The notes under the pieces are model-generated. The model had not been told where the DNA came from, made no database searches, and worked only from the letters and a program-made list of their open reading frames with translations. A stretch of 64,000 bases of DNA from Paraphysomonas bandaiensis. Taxonomy: Eukaryota; Chrysophyceae. A program made the position numbers and the translations under genes. The stretch lies in assembly GCA_965644295.1 (NCBI GenBank), contig CBFFRP010000133.1, forward strand, positions 62,001-126,000. Reading direction: 5' to 3'. Within the stretch, counting starts at the first letter, position 1. Each line of letters begins with the position of its first letter. Below, piece by piece: positions 11,862-23,800 of this stretch.

Positions 11862-12502
11862 TTCTTTAGATATAAGTATATATAAAGCACTGAAATGGAA
11901 TATATATGCAGCTTAGTTATATGTGTGATCAGTGATGACAACAGCAGGGAGAACACGCAGGGATGAGCGATGCATGAAGGTGTAGTTCTTCCTGTGGATA
12001 CAGTCATATGGTAGATCAACAAACAAGTGGAATACATAAATGTATACGTATGTTCGGGTTAGCTACTTCTGTAGAAATCGCAAATATCTAGAGTACGGCA
12101 CTTTCAAACTTAGAAAGAGGCGATATTTCATATGGAAATATGGGATATTTTCCCAACATCACGATGTACTCCTGTACCAGGTGTACGGATAGGTATACTC
12201 TGTACTGCCTTACGTCAGCATATCATTCTTCGGAAATAAATTGAAGCAAAATTACTCTATAATACTGCAATACAACTACGGCTGTAATACATATAATTGT
12301 TGTCTCAATATTAGAGGCATCTTTGAACGAAAATATACAAAGGATGCCGATACGCATGGAGCTGCATAGATACGACGAGCGAACCCGATACAACAGCAGC
12401 ATTAATAACTTATAAGATAAATAAAGAAGAGGATAACCACATCATCCCATTAATAAACAGTTCCCTATTCTGAGGGGGTGCATTCTTCGTGTGTGTCATC
12501 AT
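11862..12502. promoter_or_regulatory. Divergent intergenic region with family F repeat
   Basis: Spacer between ornithine aminotransferase and a weakly supported plus-strand gene. It contains an about 110-bp copy of repeat family F (12238-12348). I see no other element. Confidence 0.4.
12238..12348 (+). repeat. Repeat family F, copy 1
   Basis: It matches the reverse complement of about 45890-45998. Shared landmarks are ATTGAAGCAAAA, ACAACTACGGCTG, CTCAATATTAGAGGC and AAGGATGCCGAT. Both copies sit upstream of a gene start. Confidence 0.7.
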
Positions 12503-13097
12503 ATGACTATGGTTTGTGAAGATGAGCACTTCTGGGACGGTAGGGTGGCTCTATCCGAATCTGCGAGCGGATCCATATGGCTAGCCAAGAAAATGAGCAG
12601 TTGGAGGGTGAGTGACTGAAAAACCTTGGCGCTGTGTGTATGTATCAGCGAGCTTACACTATGGCCGCATATTCCTTACAGAAGGAGGCTCTTTACATTA
12701 CCGTTACATACACTGTTACTTGCGACTGCTCAACGGATATACTAATGTGACACTATTAACCCTGTGGTATAGCACTATTATGAATAATAGTTATATAACT
12801 CTGCCAAGCATTAATATAAGTAGATACGAAGGCTGTAGACTCTGTCTACAGAATCATATTCTCGCTGGCGGCATCGAATGTCGCCTGGTTTCTGGTTTTC
12901 AGGTACACTCTCTATATTATTCCTTATTTATCGTTTCCTACGGGCTGTTCTACACTGGATCACACAGCGCACAACTTCTGTGTTTATCTCCACTTTCAAC
13001 AACTAGTGAATGTACGGTGGATTCTGGAGAGTCACCGATAATAATTTACAACTTCATCACGTCCCACCCAGTTTCGAAGCTTTATAACTACATGTGA
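12503..13097 (+). CDS. Possible small unrecognised protein
   Basis: I do not recognise this one. A tentative three-exon model (12503-12607, 12682-12746, 12821-13097) joins in frame to 148 residues and uses GT...AG introns with good consensus at the first (gtgagt...ttacag). The product would have a cysteine cluster (CDCSTDIL, then RYEGCRLCLQ) followed by a hydrophobic stretch (SLYYSLFIVSYGLFYTG). Support is weak: no domain, and the last exon contains a plausible further donor. It stands head-to-head with ornithine aminotransferase, where a gene would be expected from the strand pattern. Confidence 0.3.
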
Positions 13098-13513
13098 ATA
13101 TAGTGAGAGTATAGCGCCAGAGCTCGATTTCAGCCCTCGTGGTAGTATGAACGAGAGTTGTAATATTATTGTTAGAGCCTAATTCAGCTACTGCTTTTAG
13201 CTACCAAAGCAAACCAAAATTTCAAAGTAAGGGATGTAAATATGATTTTGCTATGTATTTCTTATCGATCCCTGAAATCCATTGTTTAAAGGTGTGTATT
13301 CGTTCAGATTTATAATTTCATCTCTAGTTGTGGCCACAAGAAATTTTAGAGAATAGAGAGTAAGCAGAAAATAACAGCATTATCCTTTACTCTATTATAC
13401 AGTGTAGTGGTAGAAGTTTTAGAAAGTCTGCTGCTAAATCTGGAAAAAATACGAAGTTTATCAAATCCATCACTTATACACTTACACCTTTCGATTTCTA
13501 TTACTATTATTAG

Positions 13514-13680
13514 CAGTAGGCGTTGAAGAGTCAGAACTAATGTAGCATAGCAATTTAAGTTAATAGTACTATTATTTAACGCTACAAAATCTGTTTCCCA
13601 GAAATTTGTCCACTACTATACCCCAGAACACCACGAAAAGGCGGACTTTGTTAAGGGTCAATTTATACTTGCCCTAACAA
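13514..13680 (+). repeat. Interspersed repeat family A, internally deleted copy
   Basis: It has the 5' part (TTAGCAGTAGGCGTTGAAGA, ACTATTATTTAACGCTAC) and then jumps to the family's 3' end (CACCACGAAAAGGCGGACTT). The central part is missing. Confidence 0.6.
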
Positions 13681-14164
13681 TATTTGATGCTCTTGTGATC
13701 AAATTGGACGGTACATTAGTAAAAACGAAGCCGTGCTTGTGCTATATATATGTGTATATGCATATGATAGTAATACGTATGTGGATACTTTTGGTACTAC
13801 TCTAGCGTAAATAATATAACAATCAAATTTATATTATGTTTATATGGTGTGTATTACATGTAATTTGGCGAAAGCGCGACCGTATAACAAGTTCTACGGC
13901 ATGAGATAGTTATATGATGCTAATTGTCCCTTGTCTTTAACGCCTATTGCTAAATAAAAAGACATTCAATATATGTCCCTTGTCTAAATTTTAAAACTCT
14001 GACTTATCCCTTATAATCACTCGGTTGTACCATAGCTTATCCTCTTATGATGTTGAAAACCTAATATATCTAGAATGTATATCCGTTTGCAGCTTGCTTG
14101 TAGCTAGGAGTTCCCTGCTTAAACTAAAATTATTGTTTATTATAAACTGGATCTATACCTTATA

Positions 14165-14665
14165 TTGAAAAAGTCTTTTATTTAGCAATATGCGTTAAAA
14201 ACCTGCGCTAACTTAGTAGCTAGACCTCTACCTGTAACTAATCAGTACAAACTCTATTATCCTACTATTTAACGCTACGAAAGCTGCTTGTGCGTCGCCG
14301 CAAACACCAAGGTGCGACCACTTCCGCTCTGAGTTCTTAAGGTGAACATCCCGGATGCTTGACTTCAGCAGGCAGCCCAATACCCCGGTTACCCTTCAGG
14401 TGGGCCCTGTCCCGGATGCCCTTGAGGTGGGCCCATTCCCTGATGCCTGTTTATTCGTCAGGACCCAAAGACGTCTACACAAGTGACACTTATTGATGTC
14501 CCTTGTACCACACAAGCATTCGGCAAATGAGTGGGCAGAAGAATATCTGCTGACAATGTTTGCGGCTCACGTTAGTTTCCCAGAGAGAGAATATCTCCGG
14601 TACTTATCCCCCAGATCACCACGATAAGGTGCGAGTCCGACTTTGTTGTGGGTTTCAATCTTTTT
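14165..14665 (+). repeat. Interspersed repeat family A, longest copy
   Basis: It runs from AGTCTTTTATTTAGCAATAT through the core (CCTACTATTTAACGCTACGA) to GGTGCGAGTCCGACTTTGTT. A GC-rich middle contains two partial tandem units around GGTGGGCCC. The segment 14262-14545 is almost identical to 20112-20400. No ORF of note. Confidence 0.75.
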
Positions 14666-14744
14666 TCTTGCAGAATATCTCTTTTATACACTCTACTCTG
14701 GTAAGCTGCTTTTGAAGTCCTGGATAAGAGATACGTCACTTACA

Positions 14745-14866
14745 CAGTGACTGTCATCATTATGATCTTTTTTACAGCACACGAAGGATGGAAGATGACT
14801 TGGAGTGTTTGATGATCTACTTTTGAAAGTTGATTCATCATTGTGGCTTCTCTAAGATTGTGGTAT
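14745..14866 (-). repeat. Repeat family D, end fragment
   Basis: Its end (GAAAGTTGATTCATCATTGT) matches the reverse complement of the start of the copies at 18684 and 41915. The adjoining 80 bp also align loosely. Confidence 0.5.
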
Positions 14867-14992
14867 CATGCTAAACACACAAATGAATGTAAATATAATA
14901 ATTAAGATAAACGGTAGGTTCTGTTTGAACCGAATAAGGAAGTTGATTGTTTATATGAGTGTTCTGTTGAAAACCAAATGGATGCCAAGAAC

Positions 14993-16193
14993 CAGGGATA
15001 GGGAACAATATATTGACTGGTGGATTGGTCAAATATTCCATTAATATTGTTTCTGTTGAAGTAGCCCACAATATATTGCAATCAATATTGCAATCATAAT
15101 ATATTAACTTATATATATATATAAGTCCATGTAAATAAATCTCCGTTCAGACTGTAATTATTGCAACATTACAGAGGATGATGAAGCTGAAGTTGGCTAT
15201 GCGGAGAAAATTCTTAAATCAGCTCAACAATTTAAGAAACGGAAAGTTGAACTATCTAAGTACTGGTGATGAGTCATGTAGTATGTACTTCCACGTGAAC
15301 GCCTGTTCAGCGCAGCAAAACTGATTATATCAGTGTTGCGCAAACGTATGCATCCTACTACACTTAATATGCTGTTGTTTCTGAAAGCTAACCGACAGTT
15401 GTGGCCGGATGCAAGCATATTTCAATTGATATTGGATGAATATGGTGATGATGATGTCACTGATGATGGCTCAGAGAATGAGTATGAGGAACCTTATAAT
15501 TAGTTAAGAGTAGTGGGTTTGATTATCAAGTGACCTTAGACCTTATAATACCTCAACTGGCATTTCATTCCAGAGGCGACGGTTCATGCGTAAAAATATA
15601 AGTAATACTCTTGCGCATATCAGTCATAACAATCTTAGCTCTACGGAACAACCTTTCAACCCTATTGGTTGTGGCATGCAAGTGCTTCATGCTGCAGTAA
15701 CGAGTTTGCTGATTAAGACGTGCTCGCTTCCGTTGCCTGCTACCATCAATCTAACGCTGCGCGGCGCTGTCATCATCTTCTTCATCCTCGTCGAGCAAAA
15801 ACTTTTGCTGCACCTCTACCGATCAACGATCACACCGAAATACTTTTAAAGCATTGCAACATCTTCGTTGTCATAATTTCTTTTCGCAAAGAACACTCGT
15901 GCATTGACTTCTGGTACAAGCTTCATCATTCATATCGTCAGTTATTTAAATGAATTATTTGAGATTATCCTATGGATAATATAGGATTATATCAATCTTC
16001 GATTTTTAAATTGGACTTTTGCAATAAAATTGTCGTTTTTATCAACTTTTCAGTATAAAAAGTTGGTATCATTTTTATGATCAATTAATTGCAATTACTT
16101 GAAGCTAGCTGGAGTCAGTTATAATTGCAAATATGATTTGATGTCAGCCCTGCTCTCTAACAATAGCATTGCAATATATTTTCCCTATCCCTG
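14993..16193 (+). mobile_element. hAT transposon relic, 1.2 kb
   Basis: Terminal inverted repeats CAGGGATAGGGAA...AATATATTG lie at both ends (14993 and complementary at 16193). Flanking octamers ccaagaac (14985-14992) and tcacgaac (16194-16201) match at six of eight positions, consistent with a decayed 8-bp hAT target duplication. The plus strand carries the C-terminal dimerisation segment of a hAT transposase. The remainder has no intact transposase, so the element is internally deleted and dead. Confidence 0.8.
15297..15503 (+). pseudogene. hAT-family transposase, C-terminal dimerisation region (fragment)
   Basis: The reading frame gives ERLFSAAKLIISVLRKRM followed by HPTTLNMLLFLKANRQLW and an acidic tail, ending at TAG. 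ERxFSxAxxIxxxxRxRLxPxxxxxLxFLxxN is the hallmark of the hAT C-terminal dimerisation domain. The catalytic DDE part upstream is gone or scrambled. It lies inside the hAT element with matching inverted repeats. Confidence 0.85.
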
Positions 16194-16443
16194 TCACGAA
16201 CACTGGTTTTGAGACGAAATGGGGATAATATTATACTTTATTCGACGCCACTTCGATCAATGTAAACTTATTACTTTAAAAGGCAAGAGTTAAGTCTTTA
16301 CCACAATTGAAGTCATGCTACAGTACTATTAACACTGATATTATTACGGACACAATAAAGCAAGGTGGTGCCGGATTAATCCCAAAAAGGCATGCTACAC
16401 ACTAACAATGCTGAATGTATCACAGATTGCGGTAATGAAGCCT

Positions 16444-17105
16444 CTATTCCGAAAGATTCTTGTACTTGCCATATAATGCGTCCATTTTTCCAGCCAAAAT
16501 GAAATCAAAGCGAGAGAGACCTCCCTCAGTGTGAGTGCTGAGCGCAACATCAACCTCATTGTACACATTGAACCATCCAGGGTAGTGGTCCATATCAGAT
16601 GCTACCTTCGCGGTTTCCTTCATGAACATCCTAAACAACATATCAGAAACCTGACTTAACAATACTTTTTACTATACCAAGCCTCATAGAAGTCACGGAA
16701 CATATACTTCTTACGAATAACATCTCTGCCATTTTGTGCTCCGAGAACCCATCCGTTTTCCTCAGACAGTTTAATCAACTCTTTGCGTTTAGAGTCTTCC
16801 AAAGGAAGCTGCAGAGGGTCATCAATCTCTTGTTTCATAAATTCAGCTCGAGCTTGTTTCTCTGCGTCGCGAATTTCTTCCTCGGTAGGCATATAAAAAA
16901 CAGCAGGGATCGGCGTCAAAATATCCTCGTCCTCAATAGGATAATACATATATCCAGGAGGAGCGGTGGGGGTATCCTCTCTCAGAGGGCGAGGAAGTTC
17001 AATATCCACTGTCGTCTTGTCACGAGTAATAATTCTTCTCGGTGAGGCACGTGCTGCCACAACGCGTGCTTGTCTAGTAAAGACGGATGCTGTACGAGAA
17101 AGCAT
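16444..17105 (-). CDS. PCBD: Pterin-4a-carbinolamine dehydratase-like protein with long N-terminal extension
   Basis: Exon 1 is 17105-16678 and exon 2 is 16630-16444, giving 204 residues, about twice the usual length of around 100. The first roughly 20 residues (MLSRTASVFTRQARVVAARA) look like a mitochondrial presequence. A charged linker rich in Glu/Pro follows, and the dehydratase fold is C-terminal (GWVLGAQNGRDVIRKKYMFR through DFILAGKMDALYG). Family members dehydrate 4a-hydroxytetrahydropterin to recycle tetrahydrobiopterin after aromatic amino acid hydroxylation. The active-site motif normally reading HHPEW is HYPGW here: the second catalytic His is Tyr. The later STH is kept. Activity may therefore be reduced or lost. 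A canonical paralogue starts 570 bp away on the other strand. Confidence 0.85.
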
Positions 17106-17674
17106 GGTAATGTTTATTAACTCAATGAATAGTGAACAGTTATGCAATGAGTGCAACAGCACGGAAATGGAATGGTATGTGTGCAGTTGATGCCTGAATC
17201 TCCTCTGCATGCATGCTATTGCAGTAGATGTTATGGTAGCAGTTAATGTCTCAACACAAAAAACACTTCCCACTACGAATCTTGAATCGTCAAAGTTTCG
17301 AAACTGAAAGTTACTGTTGTGTGTTGTGTGGGGAAACAGGGGGTTTTCGGAGTTGAATTTTCGAAAATATGAATGAGAAAATATACTTGCATGTGGGAAA
17401 CTATATTTTTTCTGGCTTTCCTCTTGAAAAGATCTAAAATCCTTTGGTTTTAAGTTCTAAAAGCAGGGAGTATATACAAACTTGAGGTGGTGGGGTTGTG
17501 TGTGGCTTGTGTATGGTGTATGTCGCAGTGTTGCTTGCATGTATAGTTTGTACGCAGTGTTTGTAGATGTCTGCCTGTATATACATGCTCCTACGCATAT
17601 GTTCATACAATACTTTGCTTGACTCATATATTAATTAGCAACTAATATAACCCTCACATAACACATACTTCACG
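17106..17674. promoter_or_regulatory. Bidirectional spacer between two dehydratase paralogues
   Basis: A 569-bp region between head-to-head start codons of two related genes. It holds GT-rich sequence but no repeat or motif I can name; it must contain both promoters. Confidence 0.45.
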
Positions 17675-18170
17675 ATGTTTTCCCGTTCTATCGCCCTTCG
17701 CAAATGCGGTGTATCCGTATACCAATCAACCACCCGAATGGCAACTACCGCCGTTAGTCGTGCATTAATTGCAGGCTCTGAAAGAGATAACTGCCTAAAA
17801 GAGGCCTCATCTAGCGGATGGCAGGTCGTCAACGGAAGAGATGCAATTTCTAAACGCTTCAAATTTGTGAACTTTGAAGAAGCATGGTAACAAGTGCACT
17901 GTGTGAGTGATATCGTTTAACGCGCTGTTCCATAGGGAGTTTATGGATACTGTGGCTGTCTATGCTGGTAAGTGCTAATTATATACAATGGTTCTAGGTA
18001 TTAGTAATTATTCATGTTTAGACTCTGTTGATCATCATCCTGAGTGGTACAACGCCTATAATATCGTTGATATTACCCTTTCAACCCACGACGCTGGTGG
18101 ACTGTCGTTGATGGACTTCGCACTGGCTAAGCACGCGGATAAGAATTATATTTACAACAAGAATCATTGA
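17675..18170 (+). CDS. PCBD: Pterin-4a-carbinolamine dehydratase
   Basis: Exons 17675-17886, 17936-17967 and 18022-18170 join in frame to 130 residues. The catalytic block [20 protein letters not shown] carries the two adjacent His and the third His of the family, and [10 protein letters not shown] follows as expected. The first 25 residues ([20 protein letters not shown]) could be a mitochondrial presequence; alternatively translation could start at the internal MATTAVSR. The reaction removes water from 4a-hydroxytetrahydrobiopterin, feeding quinonoid dihydropterin recycling. The last intron sits at the same place relative to the HHPEW block as neither intron of the paralogue; only the EAW intron is shared by both genes, supporting an old duplication. 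Confidence 0.92.
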
Positions 18171-18683
18171 GCATCATTGCCTTCAACTGATGCCTAACAT
18201 CAGGTTCTTGTAGTAAGTGTAATGAAGTAAAAGTGGTAATTAGTAAGAAGGATTCTCTCATGATAACTTACGCTCTCTTAATAATAACTGCATAGATCAT
18301 GTTAGAAAATGAAGTGGGTTGCTGATGCCAGTCTATTTCGTAGATATTATCTTTCAACCCGTAGACGAGTAATGTTAAAAATTAGTGTCAGATATCGGGG
18401 CAAGAATTACTCGACACCTTCTCCCCAAGAATGCGCGGGATGTATGAACCGCGCAAGATGAAAGTATAGTGTATATTTAGCATCTAGCTGCCTGACGTCA
18501 CACACAAAGAATACGCCGGGATTTTAATAAAGATCTATTAATTCCTTTTCAAAAGAGTGCAACAGAAGGCTCATAGTAGGGCCGGGAAATGTAGACATTC
18601 AACTTCAGTATTCGGTGTTAGAAACTGTCTTCTATCTTAGTAATCATGCTGACTGAGATTTATATGTGATTTCATTATATTAC

Positions 18684-19130
18684 ACAATTTTAGGGAAACC
18701 ACAATGATGAGTCAACATTCGGAAGCAGAGATCCAAGTTGTACTCTACCCTTCTTCTGCTGTAGAAGATCATAATTTGCTTTCAAACCCTGGACATCGAA
18801 ACAACTTCCAGAATATTGCTGGAGATTTTAATGGTCCATCTAATGCTAAAGGCGCTTTGGAGCATTCCAATGGTTTTACAACGTGCTGATCAGAATTCTA
18901 TGCGTCATATCATACACAGCACTCGAGTCAGGTGCATTAGCAGGGTCTAATGTGACGATGATGCCAGCGACAACAAGAAGCCTCTTGCGGCTACAATTTT
19001 CGCCTTCATCATCACAGTTATGTACGAATTTAAGTACCTCACAGTTGCTATTCCCTCAGCATCCTTCTGTGGTAAGGGTACAATTGTTGTATCTAATACT
19101 GAAATTGGGGATTTATTGGTTTGAGCTAAT
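18684..19130 (+). repeat. Repeat family D, copy 1
   Basis: It aligns over about 450 bp with 41915-42420. Landmarks are AATTTTAGGGAAACCA, ATGATGAG, GGACATCG, GCGTCATATCATACACA and ACAACAAGAA. Short ORFs in it are not conserved between copies, so it is either non-coding or a decayed gene. Confidence 0.65.
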
Positions 19131-19817
19131 CTAGAACAATTATTGCATTTTGCTAAGCTTATATATAGATTATATTGCTATAGTGTTACAGTAATCAGGG
19201 ATCATTTACTTTACAGCAAGCAAGCTGCAAACAGCAATACTATTTAACCTAGGAATAAGGAGTACCGTCCATTGTCAAATTTTAAAACTCGGGATTTTTG
19301 TACTTGTTTCAAGATTTTGAGCGCTGGGCGATATAACCTCCTTTTATTACCTGTGGTTAGATATAACTATATAGCGTAAACAACAGTAGCACTACACTTT
19401 TGCAGGCGCTCAGAAATTGGGAAGGTATCTTTATCATGACTAAGACATGCATCTATTCTATTCTCATTTTGCTAGTCATAAGGATCACACAATAACCAAA
19501 CCCACAACATGACATTATTGCCAAATGAAAAACAAGGGCAAAGACTACCTACTGCTTTGCTTCTTGGCTAATAACAACTTTCCTGATTCTCATCCTTCGA
19601 GACACCAGTGGTGACATAGCATATATAAGAATATCTGATTATTACATGAGAACGGTTGTGTTCAGAAACTAGTTTTACATCTATAGACTAACTAAGTGAC
19701 ATAGCATATACTATAATATATATATAATATATTGTGGGAAACATTATTCGCCTCGTCAATTTTGTAAAATTACCAAAAGTAGGAATATAGACGATTAAGA
19801 GGTAGCTTAACTCTGAT

Positions 19818-20000
19818 ATCCTACTATTTAACGCTACAAAATCTGCTTGTTCGTCACCGTAAGCACCAAGGTGCAACCACTCCCGCTCTATCACTCAACA
19901 AAGCCAACACAGTGCGCAAGCAGAATGTTGATATACCTGACATCTGCTGACTTCAGGATTTTTGAGTCATCCCGGATACTTGACTTCAGCAGGCATCCCA
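19818..20000 (+). repeat. Interspersed repeat family A copy
   Basis: Core at TATTTAACGCTACAAAATCT and GTAAGCACCAAGGTGCAACC. It is followed directly by a second, nearly complete copy. Confidence 0.7.
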
Positions 20001-20111
20001 ATACCCCGTGTGTGTTTATTCGTCAAGGCTCAAAGACGTCTACACAAGTGATATTAGTGTCCCTTGTACCTTGTACCACACCAGGATTTGGCTATGAGTG
20101 CGCCGAACTCT

Positions 20112-20410
20112 ATTATCCTACTATTTAACTCTACGAAAGCTGCTTGTGCGTCGCCTCAAACACCAAGGTGCGACCACTTCCGCTCTGAGTTCTTAAGGTG
20201 AACATCCGGGATGCTTGACTTCAGCAGGCAGTCCAATACCCCGGTTACCCTTCAGGTGGGCCCTGTCCCGGATGCCCTTGAGGTGGGCCCATTCCCTGAT
20301 GCCTGTTTATTCGTCAGGACCCAAAGACGTCTACACAAGTGACACTTATTGGTGTCCCTTGTACCACACAAGCATTCGGCAAAGGAGTGGGCAGAAGAAT
20401 ATCTGCTGAC
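20112..20410 (+). repeat. Interspersed repeat family A copy (near-identical to 14262-14545)
   Basis: It shares the core and the GC-rich GGTGGGCCC middle with the copy at 14.2 kb with only scattered differences, suggesting recent mobility of the family or a local duplication. Confidence 0.75.
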
Positions 20411-20868
20411 TAGCAAGAATATCTGATTATTACATGAGAACAGAGTTCAGAACTAGTTTTACATCTATAGACTAACTAATAACTGGGCTGCTATTTACGA
20501 CTAGTGGTGGGCAATCGTCTCGGGACTGCTTGTGCATCGCTGCGGGCACCATGATGCAACCGTCCCTTGTAGTGAGGTTAATCGGGGGGTCTTCCTTTGG
20601 GCAGTATGTCTTGCGGGCCTGTGTCTTGGGGGATGATTGGGGCTAGGTGTATATGAGAATGTAGGTCGGTTGTGGTGATGTTGCAGTGATATTCTGCAAC
20701 AAAAAGAGATTGAAAGAAACTAACTGCAAGTATGTTTATACAATAGTATTTTCTTGCAATACATATCTGCCTAAAATTGCCATAATTATTTACACATCAT
20801 CAACAGCAACATCAAAGTATACGGGGAGCACACTACCACTTACACGCAACAAACTCGAGAAACGTATA

Positions 20869-23800
20869 TCACCCTATATTCCCCAACGAAGTGGATGTAC
20901 TGCTCGATGGAGAGAGACCAAGTAGATCATCTAAAGATGAATCATTCGCTGTATCTGCACCAGGAGTGCGCTGCGTTTCAAGGGTCATGCTCAGTAATCC
21001 TGGTGAATCCTGAGCAGGGCTTACTACACTCCCGCCCTCACGCATCCTGGATGAAGAAGTATTTACGATAGCATTGGTCTGTGACCGGATTCGAGCAGCA
21101 GGCTGGGCATCGTTTGACCGTAAAAATATGTCCAAATAGTCACTGCTACTACTACTATCGACACTAGGGCGAGCAGAAGAACTTTCTACACTGCTCTCGC
21201 TGGAAAATATATCTACTGGCTGGGATTCGTATAATCCAGTTCCCAAGCGGTTAATTCTGTCACTGATACCAATAGTATGCTCGGTTGATCGGTACGCACG
21301 AGAACTGTGTGTAGCCGAAAAAGAAGTACGTTGTGTAATGCTGGTCGTTGATGTCGCATGAAGACGAGAGGTACTGTAACGGGAATCCAATTCTTCCACA
21401 GCTTCTGAAAATGAATCTGATACACCCGAAGCAAACGACATCAGCGACTGTGATAATAGCATGTCGTGAGGGGGCACTCTGTCCGAGATTTCAGTTGAAG
21501 TTGGACTCTCTCTCGCACTGACCTGCCTACGGGACTGAGATCCCAGTGCAAAGGAAAGGGATGATGATGACGAAGCGGAAGTGCGAGTCGACTCTACTCT
21601 CTGTGGTGTCTGCATCATTGTTGTTGTGCCAAACAAGACTTTATCGCTCTCATCATCACTACTATCTATCGAAAACTGTTGCAAACCATATTTTTCTTCG
21701 AAACTCTGGTTGATGATACGCCCTGTCGATAAAATAGTATTTCTTTGGGTGGTGCGTAAAGCAGTATTGATAGAGGTGATTTGAGCTGAATCACGAGAAG
21801 TCGTAATGATTCCTTCTTCGTCCGTTCCACTGGCACTCGAGAAGGAAGTTTGGAAGATACTGGGTTCAGCTGAGGATCCGTGATATACATTCCTTTCATC
21901 AGATTTTATGTGCATTATACGGCCTTCTGATGGTTCTGAGGGGTGGATTGTGCCTGCAGTTAGTTGCGGAGACGAATCTATACTCCGTGTATTCATGAAA
22001 TCAGCATGCATATGTCCCGCAAGGGAGGCAGATTCAACCGAAGATTTAGATTCTTTTGACAAACGATTTGTTTCCTCCGGACCATGGTCAGAAGCTCTCA
22101 CAAGGGTCTCAGACTGCACTGATGCATTGCCCAAAACGTCAAATGATCCCGATGACGAAGCTAAGCTATGATGATCGACCTTGTGAGTACCGATGGTCTC
22201 GTACTCCCTAGTTAGTGTGTGTGAATACAGATCTCTGGCTCGGCCATCTTTCTCTTGGTCGGATGCATCGTATATAGTTGATTCCGTGTTCCCAGGAGGC
22301 GACGTAGAAGGCCACCCTGATAAATAATCGGAAACGTCATGTAGTGGTTCGGAAGAGTCCGAAGATTTACTGGTGTGCTGCATTTCATGTTCAGTAGCGT
22401 GTTTACCACCCTCTTGCCTGGATGTACCATTAAACGAAGATTCACTTTTCACTGTGGGTGACATAGAAGGCCACCCTGATATATAATCGGAAACATTATG
22501 AAACGGCTCAGAGGAGTCTGAAGATTTATTGCTATGCTGCGTTTCACGATCATAGGCCTGAGACGTTTCCCGGTTAACGAGAGGTGTAGTAGAAAATACT
22601 ACCTCCAGAGCAGCACGAAGGCCCACACTGTCCTCTCCACTTGACAATACGCTTTCTGTGAACGTACCTGCCGTACGCTCTTCCAAGGAGTTTATTGGAC
22701 TGCTGCTAGTGCCAGGGCCGGGGCGTTGTGGTGTCACTTCAATGGAAGAACCAAACGAAAAACTGATATCGTCAAAAAATTCTTTCTGCTGAATATGTCC
22801 ACCACTTCGGCCATGCTCAGAGCTGCCAGTATCACTGTGTGATGCGTTACCAGCTTCTGGGCCAATATCCGATGGTGATGAGTCAAGTAGCTCGGCTAAA
22901 GATAGCACAGGGGAAGGAGTGTGCCTACTCCTAACACGGGTGGGACTTCGATTTCCAGAGGGCGGAGATGATGGAGACTTCAAAAGCTCTTCCAGGCTTA
23001 TTTCACCGCTATCATTCGTGTCGTCTTTATTATGATAATCAACAGATGCAACGATATCATCTTCCGGTGTCATTTCCTGGCCTTTATTCTTGGTAATACT
23101 GGAGTCCATTCTTGTGGTCATTGAAACAGAAATTGCCTGCGCCGAGGAGTGGCTACTTACAGCACTTGAGCTAAATCGCTGTTCGTATCGTCCTTTTCTA
23201 TCCGGATGATTTTTTTCCAGCCCTTGGGACTCTTCCGTGCCTTCCCAGAGAAGTGAACTCCCACTAGATCCCAAACTAGCAAAGCGCTGCGCAGTGCCTC
23301 CGCCCTCCATACGAAAATATTCTGGCGAGTACTCCAGTGAACTTTGATCCCCTGTAGACACGATCGAGTTTATTATAAATGGCGTACGAGCACACATATT
23401 ACTAATGTATAAAGCTTACTGCCAAGTACAGTTTGGTAGTATACGCTCACCTGAGGAGTCGCTATTCACATAAACATCACCAAGTGCCAATTTCATTTCG
23501 TTTTCAGAATTTGTTTGTGAGAATACCCCACTTTCATCTTTCCCAATCACTGATTGATAGTGCACATCGGTGAATATGTCATCATTACCCTTGCCACTAC
23601 CGTCACCGAGTGAATCGTCCAAACGATAGGAAGTCCATTGAAGATCTCTGCCAGACCCTGATGTTGACGCAGACGACCCACTCTCGCTTATAGTACTCTC
23701 TACTCTTACCACGCTACTATCTAGAGTGCTGCTTCTGTTAGCACGCTGAAATGACGTCCGTAAATCGTGCCTTGCTGCTACAGTTGACAAATCAGAAAAA

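Larger units (their letters stand above)
13098..16443. other. Tail-to-tail region filled with repeats
   Basis: Two family A copies (13514-13680 and 14165-14665), a family D fragment (14745-14866) and a 1.2-kb hAT element (14993-16193) occupy much of this stretch. The remainder is AT-rich without recognisable content. Confidence 0.6.
18171..20868. other. Tail-to-tail region with families D and A
   Basis: It contains a family D copy (18684-19130) and two adjacent family A copies (19818-20000 and 20112-20410). A further short piece of A lies near 20525-20570. I see no gene. Confidence 0.6.
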
